Positions 45,750-54,351 of a stretch of 64,000 nt of DNA are shown one piece after another. Position 1 is the first letter of the stretch. Every line of letters begins with the position of its first letter. Made by a program: the position numbers and the translations under genes. Location of the stretch: assembly GCF_029320955.1 (NCBI RefSeq), contig NZ_CP119757.1, forward strand, positions 2,294,001 to 2,358,000, written 5' to 3'. Source of the DNA: Flavobacterium sp. YJ01 (GTDB taxonomy: Bacteria > Bacteroidota > Bacteroidia > Flavobacteriales > Flavobacteriaceae). Under the pieces are notes generated by a model. The model saw only the letters and a program-made list of their open reading frames with translations. It searched no databases and was not told where the DNA came from.

Positions 45750-46973
45750 CTACCATTTGGTTTTTTCAGAAAATCTCGAAACCATCATAGAACAAATTAC
45801 ATCGCCGTTTGCATTTAACAAAGTAGCAATTGGATCAACGAGAGTTCCTAAAATCATGGCAACTGGCAAAGCTTGTTCCATCGGAAAACCATAAACAGTA
45901 ATGGCTAAAATTTCGCCAATATAACCTCCATTCGGAATTCCACCTTCGACAATAGAAACTATAACTGTAATTCCTAAGGCTAAAAGAATGGTCATAGGAT
46001 CTGAAAAATCTTTCCCAAACATGGCAAACAAAAAAGTGATTTTTAAAATGGATGACATACTCGATCCATCTTTATGCAAAGGTGCGCCAAGCGGAATTAC
46101 CAAATTCCGAACATGCGCTGGAATTCCCATTTTTTCTGCTGCATCCAAATTTGCTGGAATAGTTGCAATACTGCTGCAAGTTCCAACTGCAGTTAAAGAT
46201 GGCGTTATATTATTGCTCCAAAAAACCTTAAAAGCTCTTTTCCCGCCAGCAACAAGTGCATACAAACTAAAGAACACAAAAAAATAAAAAATACAAGCAG
46301 CATAATATACTGCCATTGGTTTTGCATAAACGCCTAGTAATTGTGGTCCGAAAACACCAACCTGATAAGCAAAATAAGCACCTAAACCAATTGGTGCCGA
46401 TTTCATTATAATGTTTAAAAGCTGTTTCATAACCTCGTTTCCAGAATCTAGAAAACTCTTGAAAGCCTTTCCTTTTTCTCCCGATTGTAAGGTTGCGAAA
46501 CCAATTAAAAAAGAAAAAATAATCAACGCCAGCATACTTTTTCGAGATAACAATTCGAAGAAGTCATTTGCAGTAAGCAATTTTGCAATTTGGTCTCCTG
46601 CCGATCCTGACGTTACTTCTTCAAACGGAACTTTCGCAATTGCAATATGTTCATGAATTGGAAAAAGATAAACAGCACAAATCATGACAATTGCCGAAAT
46701 CAAAATCGTAGTAAGAAAAACCAAAATCATTATGACAAACAACTTTCCTAGTTTTTCTGTCCGTTCTAGATTTGCAATAGAAGAACCAATTGTAAAAAAG
46801 ATAAGTGGAATAATGGCTGTAAAAAGTAAATTCAGGAAAATATCACCAAGTGGTTTTATCACTAAAACTTTTTCTCCGAAAACCAATCCAAAAACACTTC
46901 CGATTATAATTCCACCTAGAAGCAAAAGTATACTGCTGTAATTCTGCAAAAAATTGATTTTCTTAACTTCCAT
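45750..46973 (-). CDS. Dicarboxylate/amino acid:cation symporter
   Basis: 407-residue inner-membrane transporter of the DAACS (glutamate/aspartate symporter) family with eight helices and two re-entrant loops. The tip motif is TIPANLDAAEKMG and the helix 7 region is VIPLGAPLHKDGSS, where the canonical NMDGT is replaced by HKDGS. That change in a substrate/Na+ site suggests altered specificity or coupling. Upstream of and probably co-transcribed with the PLP decarboxylase gene. Confidence 0.86.
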   Translation of the reverse strand: MEVKKINFLQNYSSILLLLGGIIIGSVFGLVFGEKVLVIKPLGDIFLNLLFTAIIPLIFFTIGSSIANLERTEKLGKLFVIMILVFLTTILISAIVMICAVYLFPIHEHIAIAKVPFEEVTSGSAGDQIAKLLTANDFFELLSRKSMLALIIFSFLIGFATLQSGEKGKAFKSFLDSGNEVMKQLLNIIMKSAPIGLGAYFAYQVGVFGPQLLGVYAKPMAVYYAACIFYFFVFFSLYALVAGGKRAFKVFWSNNITPSLTAVGTCSSIATIPANLDAAEKMGIPAHVRNLVIPLGAPLHKDGSSMSSILKITFLFAMFGKDFSDPMTILLALGITVIVSIVEGGIPNGGYIGEILAITVYGFPMEQALPVAMILGTLVDPIATLLNANGDVICSMMVSRFSEKTKW

Positions 46974-47050
46974 AATTTTAAAAGGATTATAATTCAGAAA
47001 GATTAAATAATAAAGTGATGAAAGTACTCAAAAACTCCGAGAATTATTTT

Positions 47051-47114
47051 TTGCCACAGATTAAAAGATTTAAAAGGATTTTTTAATCTGTGTAATCCTT
47101 ATAATCTGTGGCAA
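47051..47114. repeat. GCCACAGATTA inverted repeat
   Basis: TTGCCACAGATTA (47051-47063) pairs with TAATCTGTGGCAA (47102-47114); outer T/A runs extend it. It may terminate the methyltransferase gene, which ends at 47122. Confidence 0.8.
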
Positions 47115-47121
47115 AAAACTT

Positions 47122-47775
47122 TTATTTTTCCAGAACAATCGTTGTAAAAGCTCTATCAACCAATTCTCCTGTTTTGCTTTTTACTTTTTCGGTTTGTGTT
47201 TCTGTATACACAATTTTAAAATCCGATTTTTTGATTAATTCCTGCGCTTTTTCTGTACTATACAATTCAAATTCGAATTGCGTAAACGGAAGTTTCTTCA
47301 TAAAATCTTCTTCGGCAAATGTTAGGCAGAAATTTCCATTTGGTTTTAAAACCCTGTAGATTTCTGAAAGTAATTCTTCAGGCTTCTGCCAAAAATAAAT
47401 GGTATTTACAGTAAATATTTTATCGAATAACTCATCTTCAAACGGAATTGTATTTCCGTCATAAAGCGAAAAGAAAGCTTGTTTTTGGGAAACAAAATTT
47501 CGGTTAATCTGGCGTGCTTCCTGAAACATCAATTCCGACATTTCCAGTCCGTAGTATTTTAGATTTTTGGCTTGTTCAAACAAAAATTCTACGTGTCCTC
47601 CGTTTCCGTGGCCAAGTTCTAGGATTTTGTTTTCGTTTGAAATATTTAGATTCTGAACTGAATGTTTGGTCATATTGATGTTCGTTTCATTCATCATATT
47701 GCCCATTTCGATTCCTTTTTCTCCTGATGGATGTTTTAATTGAGAGGCTATGGCTTGTAGTTCTTCTTGTTTCAT
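47122..47775 (-). CDS. Class I SAM-dependent methyltransferase
   Basis: 217 residues. The SAM-binding motif I is ILELGHGNGGHVEFL (about 50-64), with motif II-like DKIFTVNTIYFW (about 115-126). The family resembles Methyltransf_11 enzymes. The substrate cannot be read. It stands alone, bordered by repeats on both sides. Confidence 0.85.
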   Translation of the reverse strand: MKQEELQAIASQLKHPSGEKGIEMGNMMNETNINMTKHSVQNLNISNENKILELGHGNGGHVEFLFEQAKNLKYYGLEMSELMFQEARQINRNFVSQKQAFFSLYDGNTIPFEDELFDKIFTVNTIYFWQKPEELLSEIYRVLKPNGNFCLTFAEEDFMKKLPFTQFEFELYSTEKAQELIKKSDFKIVYTETQTEKVKSKTGELVDRAFTTIVLEK

Positions 47776-47855
47776 GACTCGAAAATTTAAGTATCTAAAT
47801 TAAACAAAAATCCTTTGAGAATTTGCTAGCGGTTGAATTCAAATTTTACGTCATT

Positions 47856-47958
47856 TTTGTCATTCTGAGGAACGAAGAATCTTCGCAAGTAACTCCGTAA
47901 CGTTTATCAATCTTTGTAGATTTAGCAACGAAGATTCTTCGTTCCTCAGAATGACAAA
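47856..47958. repeat. Inverted-repeat element with 30-bp perfect arms
   Basis: 47856-47885 and 47929-47958 are perfect reverse complements (arm start TTTGTCATTCTGAGG), with a 43-bp centre holding AATCTTTGTAGA. The same centre motif appears in the elements near 3470 and 10430. Confidence 0.9.
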
Positions 47959-47972
47959 CTATACTTGAATAA

Positions 47973-48001
47973 CTTTGTCAAAGTTTAAAACTTTGACAAA
48001 G
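47973..48001. repeat. 29-nt palindrome, family B copy 4
   Basis: Identical to the copies at 3543, 10303 and 14998. It lies 14 bp after the metF stop, so it may act as the met cluster terminator. Confidence 0.88.
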
Positions 48002-48015
48002 TTGATTGTGTATCT

Positions 48016-48972
48016 TTAAAAAACCTGACTTGCAATCTGGCGAATATTCTCAGATTTACCCATTGAATAATAGTGTAAAAATGGAACTCCTGCTGCTTTT
48101 AATTCTAATGACTGCTGAATTGCCCATTCGACTCCGACTTGTTTGATTTCAGCATTGTTTTTGCATTTATCAACGGCATCGATTAAATCTTCAGGTAAAT
48201 CGATTCTGAAAATCTGCGGTAAAACTTGTAGATGTCTTTGAACGGCAATTGGCTTAATTCCAGGAATAATCGGAATTGTGATTCCCATTTCTCTTGCTTT
48301 TTCTACGAAAGCAAAATACTTCGAGTTGTCAAAAAACATTTGTGTTACCACATAATCAGCTCCTGCATCTACTTTTTCTTTTAATCTTTTTAAATCTGAT
48401 TGTAATGAAGGAGATTCCAAATGTTTTTCAGGATAACCCGCAACACCAATACAGAAATCAGCTTTATTATCAGCATCCATTACTTCATGCAGATATTTTC
48501 CGCAATTTAAATCTTTGATTTGACGAACCAAATCAACTGCGTAATGATTTCCTCCTACTTTCGGCACAAAAGATTGTTCATCTTTCATGGCATCGCCGCG
48601 AAGCGCCATTACATTGTTGATTCCTAAATACTGACAATCAACCAGCATGTATTCGGTTTCTTCTTGTGTAAACCCTCCGCAAAGTAAATGCGGAACTGTA
48701 TCTACATTGTATTTATGTTTTATAGAAGCGCAAATTCCCAGCGTTCCCGGACGCATACGAGTCAGTTTTTTGTCTAAAAGTCCGTTACCTTTATCAATAT
48801 AAATGTACTCTTCACGAGAAGTGGTTACATCAATAAACGGCGGATTAAACTCCATTAACGGATCAATATTATCGTACAATTCCTGAATGCTTTTCCCCTT
48901 TTGAGGCGGAATAATTTCAAATGAGAATAATGTTTTTCCTTTGGCGTTTTCTATATGTTCTGTTACTTTCAT
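48016..48972 (-). CDS. metF: Methylenetetrahydrofolate reductase
   Basis: 318-residue FAD-dependent TIM-barrel enzyme reducing 5,10-methylene- to 5-methyl-tetrahydrofolate, the methyl donor for MetH. It has FSFEIIPPQKG at the start, DVTTSREEY, CGGFTQEE, MALRGD and TQMFFDNSKYF. Last gene of the leftward methionine cluster. A four-helix-bundle gene separates it from the larger metH part. Confidence 0.95.
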   Translation of the reverse strand: MKVTEHIENAKGKTLFSFEIIPPQKGKSIQELYDNIDPLMEFNPPFIDVTTSREEYIYIDKGNGLLDKKLTRMRPGTLGICASIKHKYNVDTVPHLLCGGFTQEETEYMLVDCQYLGINNVMALRGDAMKDEQSFVPKVGGNHYAVDLVRQIKDLNCGKYLHEVMDADNKADFCIGVAGYPEKHLESPSLQSDLKRLKEKVDAGADYVVTQMFFDNSKYFAFVEKAREMGITIPIIPGIKPIAVQRHLQVLPQIFRIDLPEDLIDAVDKCKNNAEIKQVGVEWAIQQSLELKAAGVPFLHYYSMGKSENIRQIASQVF

Positions 48973-49039
48973 TTTTTTTAGTTGATAGTTTTTGGTTGAT
49001 TGTTGATGGTTCTTGCAAACTTCACAATTACAACTTCAA

Positions 49040-49396
49040 CTATATTAATTTTTTATAGTAGTTAATAAAACCGTTTAATAACTTTTTACAAGTTTGAATC
49101 TGTGCTAACACAATATTAAATGTATTCTCATCAATATATTTTTGATCCAATGCCAAATAATACTGCGTTTCTAATTCATACAATGATCCTCGTGAAATAT
49201 GAAGAAAGTGTATTGTTTCTTTTGATGTCTGTCGTCCACAACCTTCAGCAATATTTGACGGTATTGAAACAGCAGCTCTCCTCATTTGATTTGTCAATCC
49301 AAATAATTCTTCTTTCGGAAACAACTTAGAAGAATCATATAACAAATTCACCAACTTCCGCGCTTCCATCCAAACTTCCAATTTACTGTATTCCAT
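49040..49396 (-). CDS. Four-helix-bundle protein (23S rRNA intervening-sequence type)
   Basis: 118-residue protein of the S23/IVP family: YSKLEVWMEARKLV at the start, QMRRAAVSIPSNIAEGCGR in the middle, and a helical C-terminus. Named from genes found in intervening sequences of 23S rRNA, but common in Bacteroidota as solo chromosomal genes of unknown role. Here it lies between metF and metH, flanked by 'ttgttggttgtt'-type short-period repeats (48978-49015 and 49402-49485). That context suggests a later insertion. Confidence 0.88.
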   Translation of the reverse strand: MEYSKLEVWMEARKLVNLLYDSSKLFPKEELFGLTNQMRRAAVSIPSNIAEGCGRQTSKETIHFLHISRGSLYELETQYYLALDQKYIDENTFNIVLAQIQTCKKLLNGFINYYKKLI

Positions 49397-49401
49397 TCTT
49401 T

Positions 49402-49485
49402 ATTAGTTGTTGGTTGTTAGTTAAAAGTTGATAGTTTTAGATTCCGAGTAAGTCCGACAACCAAAAACCATCAACCATCAACTAT
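49402..49485. repeat. GTTGTTGG / CCAACAAC-type short-period repeats
   Basis: 'gttgttggttgttag' at 49402 faces 'aaccatcaaccatcaac' at 49466, giving a weak inverted arrangement upstream of the four-helix gene. Similar sequence occurs at 48978-49010, 20650-20720 and 62178-62320. Confidence 0.55.
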
Positions 49486-49486
49486 T

Positions 49487-52162
49487 CTAATCTGCTATAT
49501 TAGGGTTTAACCATTTCATGGCGTAATCCGTTGGAACATTGCGTCGTTTGGCGTAATCTACAACTTGATCTTCTTTTATTTTTCCGAGTCCGAAATAGCG
49601 GCTTTTTGGGTTTCCAAAATAATATCCTGAAACTGATGAAGCTGGCCACATCGCCATGCTTTCTGTCAAGGTAACTCCAATTTCTTCGGCTACATTTAAA
49701 AGTTTCCAAATGGTTGGTTTTTCCAAGTGATCTGGACAAGCGGGATAACCTGGAGCCGGGCGAATTCCTTTATAATTTTCTTTAATCAATTCTTCGTTGG
49801 TTAAAGATTCATCGACATCATAACCCCAGAAATCTTTACGTACTCTTTCGTGAAGATATTCGGCGAAAGCCTCAGCAAAACGATCGGCAAGTGCTTTTAC
49901 CATAATCGAATTGTAATCGTCTAGATTCTTTTCGTATTCCGCAGCCCATTCGTCAACACCAAAACCAGTCGTTACGCAGAAAGCTCCCATATAATCTTCA
50001 ATTCCGCTTTCTTTTGGCAGAATAAAATCGGCTAAAGCTATGTTTGGTGCGCCTTTTGTTTTTTGTGACTGCTGACGAAGCGTTAAAAATTTCTCTAAAA
50101 CTTTTCCATTTTCATCACGCAATTCAATATCGTCATCATCAATCTGATTCGCAGGGAAAATTCCGTAAATACCTTTTGCCTTTAGTTTTTTCTCTTCTAA
50201 AATCACTTTAAGCATCGCTTGAGCATCTTTAAAAACAGAAGTTGCTTGTTCACCCACAACCTCATCCGTTAAAATTGCCGGATATTTTCCATACAATTCC
50301 CAAGTTTGAAAAAACGGTGTCCAGTCGATATATGGAACCAAAACATCCAACTCAACTTCGACAATTTGTTTGCCAATTACTTTAGGTTTAGTCGGTGTAT
50401 ATTCCGACCAATCCAATGGTAATTTGTTTTTACGGGCATCTTCAATCGTTAAGAAATTCTTGTCTCTCGAACGGTTCAAGAACGTTTCTCTAAAAGAATC
50501 GTATTCTGCGCGAATATCGGCAGCATATATTTTTCTATTATGATCTAACAGATTTCCTGCAACGGTAACGGCTCTGGAAGCATCGTTTACGTGAATTACA
50601 GTTTCTCTATATTGTGGCGCAATTTTCACGGCCGTATGCGCGCGCGAAGTGGTTGCCCCACCAATCATAATCGGGATTTTAATTCCTTGTTTATCTAATT
50701 CTTTGGCCAAATACACCATTTCGTCAAGCGAAGGCGTGATCAGTCCGCTTAATCCGATGATGTCAACATTGTGTTCAATCGCAGCCGAAATAATTTTTTC
50801 CGGAGGCACCATAACACCAAGATCTACAATCTCGTAATTGTTACAAGCCAAAACCACCGAAACGATGTTTTTACCAATATCGTGAACGTCGCCTTTTACA
50901 GTTGCCATCAGGATTTTTCCGTTTCCTTGTTTGTCTCCGGCTTGTTTGCTTGCTTCAATAAATGGCAATAAATAAGCGACCGCTTTTTTCATTACACGAG
51001 CCGATTTTACAACCTGAGGCAGGAACATTTTTCCGCTTCCGAATAAATCTCCAACGACATTCATTCCTGTCATTAAATTGATCTCGATAACTTCAATTGG
51101 TTTTGTTGCTGCTAAACGAGCTTCTTCAACATCTTCTTCGATAAAAGCATCAATTCCTTTTACTAATGAATGTGTAATACGTTCCTGAACCGTTCCAAAA
51201 CGCCATTCCTGAACTACTTTTTCATCGCTCTTTGCTTCGCCTTTTACATTTTCTGCAAAATCCAAAAGTCGTTCTGTCGCATCGTCGCGTCTATCTAAAA
51301 TTACGTCTTCAACATGTTCTAATAAATCTTTCGGAATATCATCGTAAATCGTAAGCATCTCTGGATTTACGATTCCCATCGTCATTCCGTTTTTAATCGC
51401 GTGGTATAAAAACACCGAGTGCATCGCTTCACGAACCGTATCATTTCCTCTAAAAGAAAACGAAACGTTACTTACTCCACCACTAATATGTGCGTGCGGA
51501 AGATTCTCACGAACCCATTTTGTTCCTCTAAAGAAATCTAAAGCGTTCAGTCTATGTTCTTCCATTCCCGTTGCAACTGGGAAAATATTCAAATCGAAAA
51601 TAATATCCTGCGGAGGGAATCCTACTTTGTTCACCAAAATATCATACGAACGCTGACAAATCTCCACACGACGATCGTAATTATCGGCCTGACCAACTTC
51701 GTCAAATGCCATGATAATTGCCGCCGCGCCGTAACGTTTGATTAATCGTGCGTGGTGAATAAAAGCTTCTTCGCCTTCTTTTAACGAAATCGAGTTGACA
51801 ACGCTTTTTCCCTGAACTACTTTAAGACCGGCTTCGATGATTTCCCATTTAGAACTGTCGATCATAATCGGCACTCTCGAAATGTCTGGTTCTGCAGCAA
51901 TTAAATTCAAAAATTTAGTCATCGCAGTAACACCGTCAAGCATTCCTTCATCCATATTAATATCGATGATTTGTGCTCCACCTTCTACTTGCTGTCTTGC
52001 AATATCAAGCGCCTCGTCATATTTCTCTTCCTTGATTAATCTTAGGAATTTTCTTGAACCTGTTACGTTTGTACGCTCACCAACATTCACGAAAACACTT
52101 TCCGGCGTAATAATCAACGGTTCTAATCCTGATAATACGAGGTCTCTTCTTTTTTCTGTCAT
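49487..52162 (-). CDS. metH: Methionine synthase, methyl-THF/B12/activation part
   Basis: 891 residues, the C-terminal three modules of cobalamin-dependent methionine synthase. The pterin-binding domain starts [15 protein letters not shown] (about 22-36). The B12 domain has the His ligand in GDVHDIGKN and GLSGLITPS. The SAM-binding activation domain ends the protein. The homocysteine module is on a separate gene (52842-53846), the split form common in Bacteroidota. An orphan gene and repeats lie between the halves. Confidence 0.95.
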   Translation of the reverse strand: MTEKRRDLVLSGLEPLIITPESVFVNVGERTNVTGSRKFLRLIKEEKYDEALDIARQQVEGGAQIIDINMDEGMLDGVTAMTKFLNLIAAEPDISRVPIMIDSSKWEIIEAGLKVVQGKSVVNSISLKEGEEAFIHHARLIKRYGAAAIIMAFDEVGQADNYDRRVEICQRSYDILVNKVGFPPQDIIFDLNIFPVATGMEEHRLNALDFFRGTKWVRENLPHAHISGGVSNVSFSFRGNDTVREAMHSVFLYHAIKNGMTMGIVNPEMLTIYDDIPKDLLEHVEDVILDRRDDATERLLDFAENVKGEAKSDEKVVQEWRFGTVQERITHSLVKGIDAFIEEDVEEARLAATKPIEVIEINLMTGMNVVGDLFGSGKMFLPQVVKSARVMKKAVAYLLPFIEASKQAGDKQGNGKILMATVKGDVHDIGKNIVSVVLACNNYEIVDLGVMVPPEKIISAAIEHNVDIIGLSGLITPSLDEMVYLAKELDKQGIKIPIMIGGATTSRAHTAVKIAPQYRETVIHVNDASRAVTVAGNLLDHNRKIYAADIRAEYDSFRETFLNRSRDKNFLTIEDARKNKLPLDWSEYTPTKPKVIGKQIVEVELDVLVPYIDWTPFFQTWELYGKYPAILTDEVVGEQATSVFKDAQAMLKVILEEKKLKAKGIYGIFPANQIDDDDIELRDENGKVLEKFLTLRQQSQKTKGAPNIALADFILPKESGIEDYMGAFCVTTGFGVDEWAAEYEKNLDDYNSIMVKALADRFAEAFAEYLHERVRKDFWGYDVDESLTNEELIKENYKGIRPAPGYPACPDHLEKPTIWKLLNVAEEIGVTLTESMAMWPASSVSGYYFGNPKSRYFGLGKIKEDQVVDYAKRRNVPTDYAMKWLNPNIAD

Positions 52163-52271
52163 TTTTTTTTAAGTTTCTACCCCGATAGCTATCGGGGCTG
52201 AGATACTAAGGTTCTAAGTTTTTTATTCTATTTCTTTTAGGTTTTTAAACCTGTAATCTTTTTAATAATTT

Positions 52272-52362
52272 GGGCGTGTCCCTCCGGGCCGGGCTATCCG
52301 TTACAAGTCCTCGCTCTTCCTTCGTCAGGCTGTGGGCTTTTCACTTCTATCCCTCACGCAGA
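52272..52362 (-). ncRNA. Flavo-1-like element, copy d (degenerate)
   Basis: On the minus strand GGGATAGAAGTGAAAAGCCC, then GAGGACTTGTAACGGATAGC and a GC-rich end. It aligns by eye with copy a (ATTGAAGTGGAAAGCCC and GAGGACTTGAAGCGGAAAGC). More GC-rich than its surroundings. Confidence 0.45.
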
Positions 52363-52430
52363 TTCGGTTTCAATTGTCATTATGAGTAACGAAACAAATT
52401 CAACCTTTTTTCTGAATCCTCATTTTTGTC

Positions 52431-52494
52431 ATTCCGACGAAGGAGGAATCTTCGTTAGTTATTTACATTATGTAGATTCCTCCTTCGTCGGAAT
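52431..52494. repeat. Inverted repeat, 20-bp perfect arms
   Basis: ATTCCGACGAAGGAGGAATC (52431-52450) and its reverse complement (52475-52494). Same GACGAAGGA core as 3339-3368. Confidence 0.88.
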
Positions 52495-52506
52495 CATAAT
52501 TATACT

Positions 52507-52809
52507 TTATGATTTTTTAAAATCAATATTTAAATCTCCATTTTGTATATCACTATACCAACCATCAATAGATAATTTGTATTTATAATCTTTTGGAAGA
52601 ATTTCAATTAGATCTTTAACAATTGATTGTATTAATTCAATGTGATCAGTCGGCTTACCTTCTGGATGTAATATTATTGACAAGAGACCTTTTTTAAAAC
52701 TATAATAAAATAAATTCCCGTAAGAACTCCAATCTTTATATTTCCCATATTTCTTAAATGAATATTTTATCATTAACTCATCCAATAAATCAAAATGCTC
52801 CTCTTCCAT
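52507..52809 (-). CDS. Hypothetical protein inside split metH
   Basis: 100 residues, not recognised. Acidic start (MEEEHFDLLDELM), then mixed alpha/beta content with an aromatic-rich stretch (WSSYGNLFYYSF), and an end in DIQNGDLNIDFKKS. Size and composition resemble small immunity-type or SMI1-like orphan proteins, but no motif supports that. It lies 32 bp after the homocysteine methyltransferase stop and 344 bp before metH, in the same direction, so it would be co-transcribed. Confidence 0.6.
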   Translation of the reverse strand: MEEEHFDLLDELMIKYSFKKYGKYKDWSSYGNLFYYSFKKGLLSIILHPEGKPTDHIELIQSIVKDLIEILPKDYKYKLSIDGWYSDIQNGDLNIDFKKS

Positions 52810-52841
52810 TTCAACATTCTTAAATTAATTAAACAACAATT

Positions 52842-53846
52842 CTACTCAAAAACCGGCGCAACTCTTGGCTTATAATCCTTCGCAACCTCAGCCATTAATC
52901 GAATATGATCTGGAGTTGTTCCGCAACAACCTCCAATAATATTGATTAAATTATCTTCTAAATATTCTTTAATGAATACCTGAGTCTGTTCTGGCGTTTC
53001 ATCGTATTGTCCGAAAGCGTTTGGCAATCCTGCATTTGGATGCGCCGAAACATTAAAACTTGTATTATGTGCCAATGTTTTTAAATATGGTTTCAGCAAA
53101 TCGGCTCCAAGTGCGCAATTGAATCCTACGCTTAATAACGGAATATGTGAAACTGAAATCAAAAACGCTTCAACTGTTTGTCCAGAAAGTGTTCTTCCCG
53201 AAGCATCGGTAATTGTTCCTGAAACCATAATTGGAATATCAAGATTACGTTCTTCTTTTACTTCTTCAATGGCAAAAAGCGCAGCTTTTGCATTTAATGT
53301 ATCGAAAATCGTTTCTACTAAAAGCAAATCACAGCCACCGTCCATTAAAGCTTCTGCTTGTTGTTTGTACGCAATTCGTAAATCGTCAAACGTTACGGCT
53401 CTGTAACCTGGATCGTTTACGTCTGGTGACATACTTGCTGTACGGTTTGTTGGTCCGATTGAGCCCGCTACGAAACGCGGTTTTTCTGGATTTTTAGCAG
53501 TAAACTCATCGGCTACTTGTCTTGCGATTTTAGCCGATTCGTAGTTTAACTCGTAAACCAAATCTTCCATGTGATAATCGGCCATACCGATTGTCGTTCC
53601 TGAGAAGGTATTGGTTTCTACAATGTCAGCACCAGCTTCATAATAAGCGGCATGTACATCGCGGATCGCTTGCGGTTGTGTTAAGGATAGTAAATCGTTA
53701 TTTCCTTTTAACGGATGTGGAAAATCTTTGAAACGCTCTCCTCTGAAATCTTCTTCTGAGAAATTATAGCGTTGCAACATTGTTCCCATTGCTCCATCTA
53801 GGATTAGGATATTTTTTTTTATTGCTTCTTGAATTGTTATTGCCAT
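52842..53846 (-). CDS. metH: Homocysteine S-methyltransferase module of methionine synthase
   Basis: 334-residue TIM-barrel protein matching the N-terminal module of MetH. It starts with [14 protein letters not shown]. Zinc ligands are Cys in [10 protein letters not shown] and the CC pair in [11 protein letters not shown]. It transfers the methyl group from methylcobalamin to homocysteine together with the separate B12-module protein. First gene of the methionine cluster, with a 340-nt leader and a SAM-I riboswitch upstream. Confidence 0.95.
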   Translation of the reverse strand: MAITIQEAIKKNILILDGAMGTMLQRYNFSEEDFRGERFKDFPHPLKGNNDLLSLTQPQAIRDVHAAYYEAGADIVETNTFSGTTIGMADYHMEDLVYELNYESAKIARQVADEFTAKNPEKPRFVAGSIGPTNRTASMSPDVNDPGYRAVTFDDLRIAYKQQAEALMDGGCDLLLVETIFDTLNAKAALFAIEEVKEERNLDIPIMVSGTITDASGRTLSGQTVEAFLISVSHIPLLSVGFNCALGADLLKPYLKTLAHNTSFNVSAHPNAGLPNAFGQYDETPEQTQVFIKEYLEDNLINIIGGCCGTTPDHIRLMAEVAKDYKPRVAPVFE

Positions 53847-53923
53847 GTCTTTTTTTCTTTAACTTCTAAGATACTAAGGTTCTAAGATGCTAAGTTTTTT
53901 TTATTATGATTGTGAAGTTTAAA

Positions 53924-53950
53924 CCTAACAGGTTTTAAAAACCTGTTAGG
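53924..53950. repeat. REP palindrome, distant copy 5
   Basis: Same 12-bp arms CCTAACAGGTTT and AAACCTGTTAGG as the RAYT-flanking REPs, with loop TAA. It lies 28 kb from the transposase. Confidence 0.9.
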
Positions 53951-54003
53951 TTTGCTTCGGATATTTTTTTCACATTAATTCCAAAAACACACTATTGCTG
54001 GCT

Positions 54004-54116
54004 CATTAGCCCCGATTGAAGTGGAAATTATTTTGTCTGCCGCGGCGGACAAAATGATTGCAACGAAAAGCGGGAACTATTGACTGCAAAAATGCGCCAA
54101 TGATTCGCTCCTGATA
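54004..54116 (+). ncRNA. Flavo-1-like structured element, copy c
   Basis: TTAGCCCCGATTGAAGTGG, a hairpin ATTTTGTCTGCCGCGG with its complement to 54058, then GCAACGAAAAGCGGGA and GCTCCTGATA. The best preserved copy with the canonical start. It is oriented opposite to the methionine transcript. Confidence 0.65.
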
Positions 54117-54184
54117 CAGAATCTGTTTCAGTAAATATTGTATGTTGTCTGGAAAAGTTTTGAGAAATACTTGTGTGTATTTGT

Positions 54185-54297
54185 GTTATCTATCTTGAAT
54201 ACTAAAAATGCAGTATAAAAGTAGAATTTAGCACCTTCTTTATGGTAAAGGGTTGCTAAGGTTTCATCGGGTCTATCCCTCCGCCTTTCGTGATAAC
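54185..54297 (-). promoter_or_regulatory. SAM-I (S-box) riboswitch
   Basis: On the minus strand GTTATC...GATAAC closes P1. Inside are the conserved core GGCGGAGGGATAGACCCGAT, then GAAACC, GCAACC and GGTGCTAAATTC in the S-box order, and a P4-like ATACT/AGTAT hairpin. It senses S-adenosylmethionine and should reduce expression of the methionine genes to its left (53846 downward) when SAM is plentiful. The expression platform is not obvious because repeats fill the 338 nt before the first gene. Confidence 0.93.
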
Positions 54298-54320
54298 GAA
54301 CAATAATTTTAAGAACAGTG

Positions 54321-54351
54321 CAAAGGTATGAAATGGCAATTCGATTTGCAA
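54321..54351 (-). promoter_or_regulatory. Promoter of the met riboswitch transcript
   Basis: On the minus strand TTG (54351-54349), 20 bp, TACCTTTG (54328-54321), 24 bp before riboswitch P1. Confidence 0.7.

Larger units (their letters stand above)
52163..52506. other. 344-bp repeat region between metH and the orphan gene
   Basis: Holds a perfect 18-bp palindrome CCCCGATAGCTATCGGGG (52180-52197), 'ctaagg' repeats, a degenerate Flavo-1-like element on the minus strand (52272-52362) and a 20-bp perfect inverted repeat (52431-52450 with 52475-52494). No gene seen. Confidence 0.75.
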
